Source of the DNA: Brachionus rotundiformis
Lineage: Eukaryota; Rotifera; Eurotatoria; Ploima; Brachionidae
Assembly: GCA_016802295.1 (NCBI GenBank)
Contig: JAESIW010000065.1
Coordinates: 1,054,001-1,118,000, forward strand
DNA length: 64,000 nucleotides
Direction: 5' to 3'
Shown: in pieces, positions 10,793 through 21,700 of the stretch
Layout of the letters: every line of letters starts with the position of its first letter
Numbering within the stretch: the first letter of the stretch is position 1
Position numbers and translations under genes: made by a program
Notes under the pieces: generated by a model
The model's database searches: none
What the model saw: only the letters and a program-made list of their open reading frames with translations
What the model was told of the DNA's origin: nothing

Positions 10793-11860
10793 TCAAGGAG
10801 TTAAGCAAATTTTAGATGTTAAAAATGGTGTCTGAAGTCTTTCGAAGGCTTTTTGATAATCATTGAGACTGAATTCTTCACATTTTGGCGCTTTTAATTC
10901 ATTTTTTTCAATAAGACTAAAAAGTTTGTCCAAAACTTTTTTGTACTCATGTGGATTACGGTCTTTCCAAGCTGTTAACCAAAAGCCTAAACATTTAAAA
11001 TCTTTGAAAATAAAGTCAGCTGTATTTAAAGTTAAAGGTTGCTTTGACATGCCACCATAAGTTACCATGATTGAATCTTTGTCCAAAAGACGGATCATGT
11101 CAGTAGTTGATCTTCCACCAACACAATTTAAAGCAAACTTAGGCTTTGGAATTTCTTTCCACAGATTATGCGTCAATTCAGATTTCCTTAGTTCGTCTTC
11201 GGTAAAAATATACTTTGCTCCAATAGATTTTAAATAATTATTCAAATCTTGTTGATTTTCTCTTTTCCTTACAATATTAACTACATTTAATTTCATTAAA
11301 TTACCAAGTTGAATAACAGCTTGTCCAACAGAACTATTAGCACCATTTTGAATAATAGTATCATTTTGTTCAAATTTTTTAAACAAAGTTAACATTAAAT
11401 AAGCTGTACATGGATTAACTTTAATTGTGGCACATGCAAATTTGTCCAAATTAGCGGGCACTTTATAAAATATGTGTTGATCGGCTATGGCATGGGAACG
11501 CCATGTGCCCCAATTGCTCTCGATGGGAATAACCCAGTCACCTTTTCTAAACTTGCTATTCGATGAATGAACGTCTAAAACCTCAAAAAGCCCTTCATTG
11601 CCAATAATTGCAGGTAAATTCGAAGGCAATATACCATATTTTCCTTGAATTATATTAACATCAGCAGGGTTAATCGGTGAACAAATTAATTTTAGCAATA
11701 AATCATTTGGTCCCAAATTTGAAGTATCTAAAACGTTTTGCGACAATGTCAAAGCATTGTTTACATTTCCGTAGTCTTTGAGTAGAAGGTCAGTAGATTT
11801 AATTGAATAGTTTGTTTTTTTAGGTAACAAAAGCCCAAATCTAGATAATTTTAAAATCAT
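10793..11860 (-). CDS. MECR: Mitochondrial enoyl-[ACP]/trans-2-enoyl-CoA reductase
   Basis: A 355-residue intronless member of the medium-chain dehydrogenase/reductase family. MECR performs the last NADPH-dependent step of mitochondrial fatty-acid synthesis, which supplies octanoate for lipoic acid. The N-terminus (MILKLSRFGLLLPKKTNYS) is basic and fits a mitochondrial presequence. Family motifs include SPINPADVNIIQGKYG with the substrate-binding Tyr, PAIIGNEG, the nucleotide-binding QNGANSSVGQAVIQ and NCVGGRSTT. No zinc ligands are present, as expected for this subgroup. The length fits the roughly 370-residue animal orthologues. The gene is directly upstream of DIMT1 with a 122-base gap. 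Confidence 0.94.
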   Translation of the reverse strand: MILKLSRFGLLLPKKTNYSIKSTDLLLKDYGNVNNALTLSQNVLDTSNLGPNDLLLKLICSPINPADVNIIQGKYGILPSNLPAIIGNEGLFEVLDVHSSNSKFRKGDWVIPIESNWGTWRSHAIADQHIFYKVPANLDKFACATIKVNPCTAYLMLTLFKKFEQNDTIIQNGANSSVGQAVIQLGNLMKLNVVNIVRKRENQQDLNNYLKSIGAKYIFTEDELRKSELTHNLWKEIPKPKFALNCVGGRSTTDMIRLLDKDSIMVTYGGMSKQPLTLNTADFIFKDFKCLGFWLTAWKDRNPHEYKKVLDKLFSLIEKNELKAPKCEEFSLNDYQKAFERLQTPFLTSKICLTP

Positions 11861-12393
11861 TTTTATTAGAAAAAAACAAAATACTTTTACTCATAAAAAT
11901 TTAAATCATTAATTAATGTAAAAATTGAATTCACGTTTAGAGTAATCTAAATTGTATTAAGTTTTGTCTTGATATTTTGTTAAGATTTTTCATTTCCTAA
12001 TTATTATCCTCTTTTAAGTAAAATAAAAAAATTGCAAATGAACTTACTGACTTGATTTTTGGTTCTGATCAATGTTACATTTTAAAAGAGCAAGTTTTTA
12101 AATAAAATTTTTTAAAATAGTGTTAAGATTTTTTTAAAATTTTTATTTCAATTCAAATTGTGTTCATTCTAAAGCAAGTCTATTGAATTTTCTAAAGACA
12201 AAATATTAAATGGTCAATAAAATAATGTATATTCAATCAGAAAATATACTTCAGTAAAATAATTCAAAAAAATAGTAATAATTTCAAAAAAATAATTTAA
12301 TATTCAGTTAATAAAATATTATTAAATCAATAAATCCATTTCAGTAAACAAATAGCTAAAAATATCTTTTTATTCAGTAAATATATTGAATTT

Positions 12394-12492
12394 CAGTTAA
12401 CTGACTGGAAATTCCTGATTGCGTTATTCCATTGGTAGCCAATCTGGATCTGTTTAGTTACCAATGGAATTACGCAATCAGCCAATTAACTG
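12394..12492. repeat. Imperfect inverted repeat (MITE-like hairpin)
   Basis: The left arm (12394-12439) and right arm (about 12457-12492) are near reverse complements. The best core is CTGATTGCGT-ATTCCATTGGTA with one mismatch, and CAGTTAACTG/CAGTTAATTG lies at the outer ends. The central loop is about 17 bases. This could be a folded-back mini-transposon or the end of a decayed element. Confidence 0.7.
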
Positions 12493-12569
12493 TGCAGAAA
12501 CGACAAGAATATGTTTGCATAGATGCTGCTTGGCGAAGGCGAGACAGGAACACTTTCCTCTAAGGTAAG

Positions 12570-12690
12570 AACCAAGTCAGTTCAGCATTTTGAGCGCTTT
12601 GGATTTCGTTTCAAAAGTGCCTTGAGGGTCGTATATTTTTCCTACATCACGCTTTTTCTTATAAACAGGTTCCTCGATTTCTTCAGCTTC
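12570..12690 (-). pseudogene. Short coding-like relic, possible transposable-element ORF
   Basis: On the minus strand one frame reads about 38 sense codons, including EEPVYKKKRDVGKIYDPQGT, then stops; an upstream stop closes the other end. The composition is protein-like and less AT-rich than its flanks, and it sits beside the inverted repeat. I do not recognise the family. It may be debris of a DNA transposon. Confidence 0.3.
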
Positions 12691-13186
12691 AACGTCAGAT
12701 CATCGCTAAGATAATCACTTATCCGCTGCTTAGATGATGTCGTAACTGAGTTGTCTTGGATTAGAACTTAATAATAAATATTATCTAAATATTCATATTT
12801 TTATCTTTCAAGAAAAATTAACTTAGTTTTATTTGAAAAAAAAACCTTTGTTATATTATTTAAAGAAAATCAATAATTTTACTAATTTCACATTTTTTTA
12901 TAAAAAAAAAATAATATTTTTATTCATAAAATAATGTTAAAAAATATTTTTTTAAAAATGTTAACAAAAAAAAAGAAAATTTATATCTTTTTTAATATTA
13001 GTAAGCTTTATCATTTTAAAGTTATTATTTATTTTGGAAAATTTAATTTGAAATAATGAAAAAATTTCCCTTAAAAATAATATCCTTCAATTAGCGAAAT
13101 ATCATTCAAAAACTGTTTTTGTCGCATATTTTTGACTTTCCGAATCTTCATCTTCATCTTGATCATTGTACTTGTTTAACTTATTA

Positions 13187-14251
13187 TCAGTTTTTTTTTT
13201 TTGGAGCCATATGACGAGTTTTTCTAAATTCGGCATCAAGTTTTAGTCTTTCTTGAATCATTTTCGATTGATTATCCCTGAATGTTTTGCTCAAATTTTG
13301 GTTTAGGGCAGACTTTCTATTTATTATTTCCATAAGATCACTATTTTGCTTTGGATAATTAATTTTTTTGTTATCACTTGATTTTGAATTTGAATTAGAA
13401 CTGGAATTTATTTCATCACTGTTCAGTCTAAAGTCAGAGTCAACAGTTCCAATAGTTGATGGAGGCGTAAATTTTATAGCTGAACCTTTTGTTTCTTTAG
13501 GTGAAGATTGTCTTTCTTTAGCCTCCCTTATTTCTATAAAAACTGTGGCTGACCGTGGAGCGAGACTTAACTTTTTGATGATATCTTCAATAGTGGTTTC
13601 TTGGGCCAGCATAACACCCTCTTTTTTGTTTTCCAAAGGTTGGGTCTTTGGCTTAGAGGGAGGCAATGATTTTTGATTTGATGCAACTATTTGGCTAGTA
13701 GCAAAGGCTGAAGATTTTGACATGGATGGAGCATCCTTCTTTTTATCCACAATTTCTGTTTCGTTTTTAACCTGTGGTATTTTTGACTCCATTATAGAAA
13801 CTTTCTTTTCTTTTTTTTCAACAGATTGACCATTTATTTCCACATCCTTTGTTTGATTACTTTCTAGTTTAGAAACATCGACGGCTTCTTTTTTAATCTC
13901 CTCAACTTTTGTTTCCTTATCAAATTTGGGTACAGCCTCAATTACCCCCAATTGCTTTGAATTAATCCTTTCCATGAAAAGATTTGTAATAATGGTTAAG
14001 CGATTTTTTGCTTCATCAGGATTAAATTTTTCTAATTTTTGGCTTTGAAGAAGTTCTTTCAATCTCTTGAAATCGCCTTTGACACGATTTTCAATCATTT
14101 GCCTTTGATCGCTTTTGGATAACTTAACCAAGTAAAAGTCGTAAACATAATCTGCTAGTATTGATACCAAAAAAGATATGACGTAGCAAAAAAGCATAAT
14201 TGCCAACGATATAGGTAGGACTGGATATTGAGATGCATCACCTTGAGGCAT
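13187..14251 (-). CDS. Unknown protein, N-terminal membrane anchor and long disordered tail
   Basis: A 354-residue frame that I do not recognise. A membrane segment is near residues 12-35 (LPISLAIMLFCYVISFLVS). A helical region with RLKELLQSQKLEKFNPDEA and LTIITNLFMERI follows, then about 230 residues rich in Lys, Glu, Ser and Pro that look disordered. The frame ends in a run of 12 A's on the coding strand (MAPKKKN-stop). One base fewer in that run would continue in a coding-like frame of 29 residues ending at about 13104 (TDNKLNKYNDQDEDEDSESQ and on). So the annotated end is probably an assembly or homopolymer artefact, or a recent frameshift. It may be a scaffold anchored in ER or another membrane. 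Confidence 0.65.
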   Translation of the reverse strand: MPQGDASQYPVLPISLAIMLFCYVISFLVSILADYVYDFYLVKLSKSDQRQMIENRVKGDFKRLKELLQSQKLEKFNPDEAKNRLTIITNLFMERINSKQLGVIEAVPKFDKETKVEEIKKEAVDVSKLESNQTKDVEINGQSVEKKEKKVSIMESKIPQVKNETEIVDKKKDAPSMSKSSAFATSQIVASNQKSLPPSKPKTQPLENKKEGVMLAQETTIEDIIKKLSLAPRSATVFIEIREAKERQSSPKETKGSAIKFTPPSTIGTVDSDFRLNSDEINSSSNSNSKSSDNKKINYPKQNSDLMEIINRKSALNQNLSKTFRDNQSKMIQERLKLDAEFRKTRHMAPKKKN

Positions 14252-14474
14252 TTTTTAATTCTCTCAGGAAAAAAGTTTAAAAATAAAGTTAATTAATATA
14301 TTCTAAAGTTTCAGATAAAATTTTTAAAATTCTATAAGTCTTCTGTTTAATTGAATTTGAATCCTGACAAAGTTTTATTGCATCATTTCAAGTTAGTCAA
14401 TAATTAATTAAATTGAAATTAAAATTTACATTTTTATTTTAATTTAAAATGTTTTTTCTAAATTTAATTAATTC

Positions 14475-15468
14475 TTAGCTCTTGTAATATTCGACCCAGT
14501 CTTTATCAGTCGGTTTTAATATAACTTCATCTTTTAAATTCACCAGCCACCCAGGCTCGAGTCCATGCCATATTTGTCGAGGATCTTTTCTTTTCATAAG
14601 CATTTCTCTAAGCGGATCTTTTTCTAAATCAGGAAGCTCGTAGCCATATTTCTGTGCTAATTTCAATCGCTCCATCCTTATTTGGTCTGGATTTGCTAAA
14701 TAACCTCTATTCGCTGCTGAAGTGTAATATTCAATGGCATTTAAAGGAGGAGTACCATTTTTAGGAATTGGTTTTCCACTGGAAAAAAATTTCCTTGGAT
14801 CCGACATGGCATGAACACATTCTATGTCATAGTATTTTGTGGTCACTACTCCACCGTTCCTTTCAATTGCAGCAATAGTTAATTCGGAAAGGGTCCATTG
14901 AACTTCTATGTTAATTTTTGATTTAAACAAGTCAGCACCTTCATCAGTTAGTTGGAATCCAAATTGTCTTTTCTTAGGATCTAACAACAGTAATTTAGTG
15001 TTACAAATATCGGTTAAGTCAATTGGTTCATTTGGATTCAAACGACCCAAATCAATTAAACGCTGAATTTGTAAAAGAGATATGGGGATATATTGTCGAA
15101 GGAGACTTGATAAAAAAATTTTTTATTTTTCTTTCAAACTTTTAATTGAAAATTATACTGATGACCACTGTAATAATATTCTTTCGGAATTCTCAAATAA
15201 CCAGGGGTTGATTTGCCAAAACCGAGACGAGGTCTTGACATGCGTTGGGCTGCACCTTTGTGATCAGCACCAAGCTTGAATTTGGCATCTTTTCCTCTAG
15301 GCAAAGCATGCTTTTGGACTTTTAATTAGTATTCGAAAATTTAATTTATTATTTTTAATATACTCTCTCTTTCCGTTCTTTGATAACCTCGGGAAACTCT
15401 TTGATGTTATTAAGAGCAACTCGCGGCAAATTGCGAAGCATTACAAGAGCCTTTTCAACGGATGCCAT
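14475..15468 (-). CDS. MRPL15: Mitochondrial ribosomal protein uL15m
   Basis: Three exons on the minus strand: 15468-15364, 15310-15159, 15105-14475. They join in phase to 295 residues; the human protein has 296. It is a core protein of the mitochondrial large ribosomal subunit. Landmarks are the HKGAAQRMSRPRLGFGKSTP segment of the L15 family, YLRIPKEYYYSGHHLLRQYI across the second splice junction, LIDLGRLNPNEPIDLT, ERNGGVVTTKYYD and the C-terminal RKDPRQIWHGLEPGWLVN. Both introns are about 45-55 bases. VPS13 ends 257 bases upstream on the same strand. Confidence 0.95.
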
Positions 15469-15725
15469 TGTGATTAATTATTCTGCTTATGGTAATGTTT
15501 CTTTAATTTTTTTCTAATACTTTTTTTAAAATAATTTAAAAGACTATAAATATGGAAAATAACAAAATGAAATTTCATTTTTATATTTACTTTTTATCTA
15601 TTTATTTGCATTAATCTTTAGGGCTTAGATATTTTTTAGTTAAATTAAAAAACTGATTTATAATGAAGGAATAAACATTTAATTCTTTATTTAAAATTTA
15701 AATAAAAAGCTAAAACATTCTAGAA

Positions 15726-18700
15726 TTAAAAATTTTTATCATTAATTGCCTGCTGAACTTTGGTCAAAAATCTCATCGCTTGTTGTTGGTCATAGATATA
15801 TATTCTTTTTTTTATCTGATCGCCTGAGCCGAAAAGCGACGACTCTTTTTTCTATAAAATGAATAACTAAAATTAAATAAGAAAATAAAAAATTTAAAAA
15901 ACCTTTAAAACAATTTCTATTGAATTTTTGACAAGTTTTGGCTCATGTAAAAGTTCTTCGTATTCAAAATTCCATTCAATTTTCCAATTACCAAATATGG
16001 CATCACTTTTAACCAAGAATATATGTCTATTTGTAGCAATTAGAAATTCTTTATGCTCATTTGAAATTTCAATAGATGCTTTGTAAACATCATGCATAAA
16101 GGCACTTTTTTCCATGGTCTTGAATAGGGAGAAGTTAAACTTAGAAATAATAACATTTTTTTATTTTTACTTTATAAATAAAAACAGCTTGAGCCTCTTT
16201 AATTTTATAAGGACGAATAATTCGGTCGCTGTATATTGCTCTAGGTGGTCTTGACCGGTTTACTGATTCTTCCTGCACAGTTATTCTTAATTTTTTGTTT
16301 AATCAATTTTAACTAGAAATTAATTTTTTTTACTTTCGAACGCCTTCCAAAGTCTGAGAGGCAAAATCAATAACTCCAGTAGTAGGTTTAGCCACAACGC
16401 CCAGAATACCTTTTCCAACTCCTTTAATCAGTCCTAAGCCTCCTTCAGCAATTCCCTCCTTTGGTTTTTCGTATATTCCAGTAAAGCCACTTGCAAAGCC
16501 TTTGAGTAAATTTTTTCCAAAACTTTGCGCAATGTTTGAATTTGTGTCCAAGACTTTTTGTCTTGATTTCTGAAATTCTTTGTCCATTGTCAAAGTTGCT
16601 AAGCCTTTACCAAGAGTACCGGTAATTTTTGAAAACGCACCTGCCGCTCCACCAATAGTGCTTCCAGCAAAGCTTTTTAAACCAAGACCTACTCCCTCTA
16701 CAAATTCACCAGGTCCTTGAACAAGTCCTAAATACGGTTCGTAAAATAGAGACTTGACTCCACCAGCAAGTCCACTAATTAATCCAAACGGATTACCAAG
16801 CACATCCAAACCAAGGAATATTATATAACTTTGTTTTATTACTTGATTTTTGTAATGGTTGACTATCTTTTCATTTAACTCTTGGGAAGTGTAAACAGTA
16901 TTTGAAATTTCAAAGTAACCTAGTCTAAATGAAAATTTTTCGAATTAAGATAGAAATTTAAAATTAAATTTTTATTACTTAAATACAGCATCTTGAATAT
17001 CTGTTAAGACGAGACCTATTGACTTAGATACTGGGTTATTAAGGAAAATATTGGTATTTTTGAAGGCATCAGTTCCAGCCAAAGAAAAACTAAAATGCAT
17101 TTTTATAGGGCTAATGTGAACATAGTCATAATATATTTTGTCATTCTTGTCTTTATTTTCATTCAAGTTTTCAATTGTCTGGTACACATCGTGAAATGAT
17201 TTTTTAATTTCATTCATTTCTTGGAAAAATGCGGTAGAATCCTTTACAGTTTTTTTATCAGAAGAAGATATTCCATCACTAGTCAAAAATTGCGACAGAG
17301 CATTCAATAAATTAATATCTATTTTTATTGAAAATTCTTGTATCAAAACTTGGAAATACTTCATCTCGGTAGTTTTGGTTTGTTGTGAATGATTTTGAAC
17401 CATGCTTAGCTCAATTATAGGTTTAAATACTTAAATAAAAAAAATTAGGTATTGCTCAATTTGTTTTGATTGAATAAATTCACCATTTGATGTTATCATT
17501 GATTTTGGGGGTAGAACTTTGGAGAATAAAACTGGAAAAACACAATCATATAATTGATTATCTATCTATATATTTATTTATAAATTAAAATATTAAAATT
17601 TAACAAATGAAACATTACTTGTAATTTATGGATAACAAGATGAGCTGTAGTTTGAGCTAAAGAGCTGAAAAAATTGGCATAAAGACCAGGCGCATATTGT
17701 CGTTCGATTGGAATTTCTTTTTTTCCAACATATAAAACCATTCTTCCAAAATCAATCTCGTCATCTTCATCTATCTGGTAAAGCTTATAAGTTTTCTCTG
17801 CATTTAGAGAACTATGGATATTATCTTCGTTGGAAAGAAGATATTTTTGGTAAGCTTCTTCAATTTTTTCTATTCTATGAGTAGGAAATGATTTAAATAT
17901 ATTCTTTTTGGTTGTTCTTTCACCCCAATCAATACTCGAACTAATATAAATAATTATTAATTCAAAACTTACTCTTTTTTCTAATTTAAATTACCTTGTC
18001 AATGAGAAATAAAGTATTTCCATTTTATTTGTATCATCAATTAATGATAGGCCCAAATTAGTCAAACTTAAAACGTATTCATCTCCTTTTATCTCTTTAA
18101 AACCAACAATTTCTTCGTTTAGTTTAGTTAAGCTGTCAGTGAAAATCAGAACTTTCTGCAGACCATCCAAGAAAGAAAAATAATACCCAAATTTTCCTTC
18201 AGAAATTTCATAAGTTTTGTTGGACTCCTGCAAAAAGAAAATATTATTAGATTAAAGATAATGTATATTTTCCGGGTATTTAAATAACTCACAAGGGTGT
18301 CTAGGTTGAAGACTTGGTTATTTGTAGATCCACATGACCACAAGAGTTCTCGTTTGCCAGTCGGATTGCTCCAAGTCTTGACACAATATTGTCCTGCCAT
18401 TAAAAATGTCTCATCGTCACTAAGCATTTAATATTAAAGAAATAATCTATAAAATTGAATCAAATTGGACTCACTGTTCTTCATTTTGTTTTAAAAGGAC
18501 ATATTGGTTGCTTAGACAATTGAAAACTATGACAGGTGCTAATCCATATTCAAATGGTTTAATTATTATGCGTATTATTTCCTCGCTTGGTACACACTTG
18601 ACTACCAATGCTTGAACAATTGACTATAACAAATTAATTAATAGAATCAAAATAACTTCAAAAAAAAATACTTCTTCTCCTAAATTTAGCATGGTTGTAT

Positions 18701-21700
18701 GTTTATTGTTGTACCAAAATGGTTTACTGAATGGAATTTTTGAGAAAACTTCATTTCTATGTTTTAAAGCTCTGAAACAAATGCATGATTTTTCTTTTGA
18801 ATCAAAATTGATAGATGGCCAAAATGGAATAATTGAATTTGATTCAGCACACAGAGCCTCTGAACTTATTTCTTTATTTGATTTCACTTGGCGTACATCA
18901 AGTAATACCTTTTTTACACAGTAATTAAAAACACTAAATATTAATTTTTAAATTAAATATACATTAGTTTGATTAATAAGTAGATAGTAAGGCGTAAATT
19001 TAATTATCTTGGTCAAGCCATTTGAGCTTTTTTGTAATTTGATATCGATTCCAATTTGATAAACTTTACCATTATTGTTATTAGACTTTGAACTTATTGT
19101 TCCATTGTTACCAACAGCATCAATTGCAAATGCATTTGACCAACTAGTCGAGTTTGTCGGTTCTTTAACTCTAACCATAATTTTCTTTGGAAAAATTATA
19201 GTTAATTTTTTAAAAAATTCATCAGAAATTACTTTATTTTTTGAATTAAACATTCGTGAATTGATTTTAAAAAAGAATGGATTGTCTGTAAATGTGGGAT
19301 CTATTGAATCTATTTCATTATTAAGCTCTTCAAATTTGTATTCTAAGGAAAGTTTTGTTTGATTAACAATCCAATATGGAGCAAATAGTGTCAATGATCC
19401 AGAATAATTTTCTTTGACCAGATTGGAGTAAATTGTCTAAATCAAGAATTGATAATTTTACCACCGAAAAATATTAGATTAAAATTACAATTATTTTAGA
19501 AGTGCTTGCTCTGAATTCAATTATATTTGTTTCTTCATTTAGCGGTTTATCTCTTATTTCATTGTTAAATTCAATCAAATAAGATGAAGACCATGATTGA
19601 TCATGATAACTTTCCATCTTAAAATTTTTATATCTTGATTAAATTTAACTTTTACTTAAATTAATTTTTACTTTTATATAAAGAGTAGAGCCGAACTTGC
19701 CATTTATCAAATCGGCACTAGCACCTGGTTTAAGAAAATGTACCATTGACTCTTTTTTAGTTGTTTTTGTCTTTAATAAATAAAAATATTAAGCTTTTTT
19801 AAAATATATAAAAAATTATTACTTGTTGCTTATCAAAATCTTCATTGAAAATTTCATATTTTATAGAATAAGGAAGATAATTGTAGATTGTTATTGTTGG
19901 TATCAGTATTATTTTATATATATAATCTAATTTGTTTATATTATTTTGTACAACATTCACAAGTGATTTTTCAATTATTGCTTGAAAGAATACATGGTTG
20001 TCAAACTCGAAGAGCCTATGCTTTATATCAGAATACCAACTGATCGGAGATTTTTCATAATTTACTCTTTAAAAAAAGATCGGAAAGTTAAATAAATTTT
20101 AACCAGGAAATAATTTACCCAGGTATAATTGGAGCTATTTTAACGTAATCAGTGAATTTGTGACTCGTCAACTCAATCGGAAGTGTCCAATTTCCACCAG
20201 CTGGTAAAACTGTATTCTTCCATTTTGTGCTTGAAAATGAATAGTCTTTTTGGTTAAGCTCTTGCATCGGATAACTAAGAGCAACATCTAAATTGATTTG
20301 GTTGACAATCTTTGACATAAATTAATAATTTAATCAACAATAAATCTAAATATTTACCTTGACAGGAGATCTTAAATAGATTCTCTTTTTATCAAGCTTG
20401 GTTATCGTTTCACAAATAATTATTTTATCATTTAGATCATTTTTGTCCGCTTTTTTTTTGTTAAGATTAAATCCACTAAGTTCACTTTGGTCTACAGTAA
20501 TGGTTATCGGTTCCCATTCACTATTTTCGATCTTAGTTTTAATTATTTATAAATTAACAATTAAAAGGTCTAAAGAAATTATACCTCTAATGAAAATTTG
20601 ATAGAAGTTCGAATTTTTTCAGGTTCTTCAAGAGCTTTAGCGCTCGACTCAAAAGAGTTCATGAAATTATAATCCAAGTTGATAGGACAAACTGAGCTAC
20701 TTTTAAGATAAATTTTATCTACACTCGATGTTTTATGTTTAATGGGATCGATGGAATCAATATTCTGAAAATTGAATCCCTTAATTGCTTTTAAAACAAC
20801 ATCAAAACCAAGATCATTTTTGATCAAGAAATCAAAAGATGGACTATCTTCGTCCAATCCACTGTCTAAGTTTTCCTCGGAAAATTGTTTGTTTTGGAGT
20901 TTTTCTAGCAAAAGCTCTTCCTCATGGTCAAAAGAAAAGTGATCAATTTCTGTTTGCTTTACTGAATCACTACTCAAGACAAAAGATCGGCTCAATGTAT
21001 CCAATATTGATAACAAAGTTTTTGTCACAACAAATTGTAATGGAAAAGTTGAGTTAGCCTGAAAGGTTCTAATCGGTTTTAGATTTGTAAAATGAGGATT
21101 CTTTCCTTTTTTCGGTTTAGATCCTTCATCTGATTGAATATTAGTTATCATTTGAATCGATACTTCAAATGGTTTTAAATGATCAGGCTTATACTCTATT
21201 AACTCTATGACCGGTTCCCACACGGATAAAAATTGGTTAAAATATGCCATTTGAAAGACGATATCCAAACTCAAATTGGGCTTAAAGCAATATAGATAAA
21301 ATTAAATATCATTTAATATTTTATATAATTTAAAGAAATATTTTAAATGCTTTAGATTAACAAATAGTAAAATATCTTTTCACAAAAAATTCTGGTCGAT
21401 TAACTTTTAAGAGATAAATTTTTCAATTTCACTGTTTTAAGTTCTTGTTAATTTTAAAAACAAAATGCAATTTTAAATTTATCAAAAATTTTCTTAATTT
21501 TATTAAATGATAATTTTTAGAAACCAAAAATTTATCTAACCTTGTGAGTCCAATTGATGAATTCACCATTGGTAGAAATATTTAAGCAAATTAATGGCTG
21601 TTGATCATTTAAGCCTGATTCAAGTTTTATTAAAATGTTTTCAGTTCGTATGATAATCTTAAATTTATAAAAAATTATATTTATAATTTTTTTTAAAAAT

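Larger units (their letters stand above)
11861..13090. other. Intergenic stretch with inverted repeat and possible transposon relic
   Basis: About 1.2 kb of AT-rich DNA. It contains degenerate copies of a TTCAGTAAA-type word at 12250-12400, the inverted repeat described separately at 12394-12492, and a short coding-like relic at 12560-12690. No intact gene is seen. Confidence 0.5.

Noticed and set aside
12523..12714. Plus-strand frame of 63 codons
   Set aside because: The opposite strand reads more like protein, and even that is only a relic.
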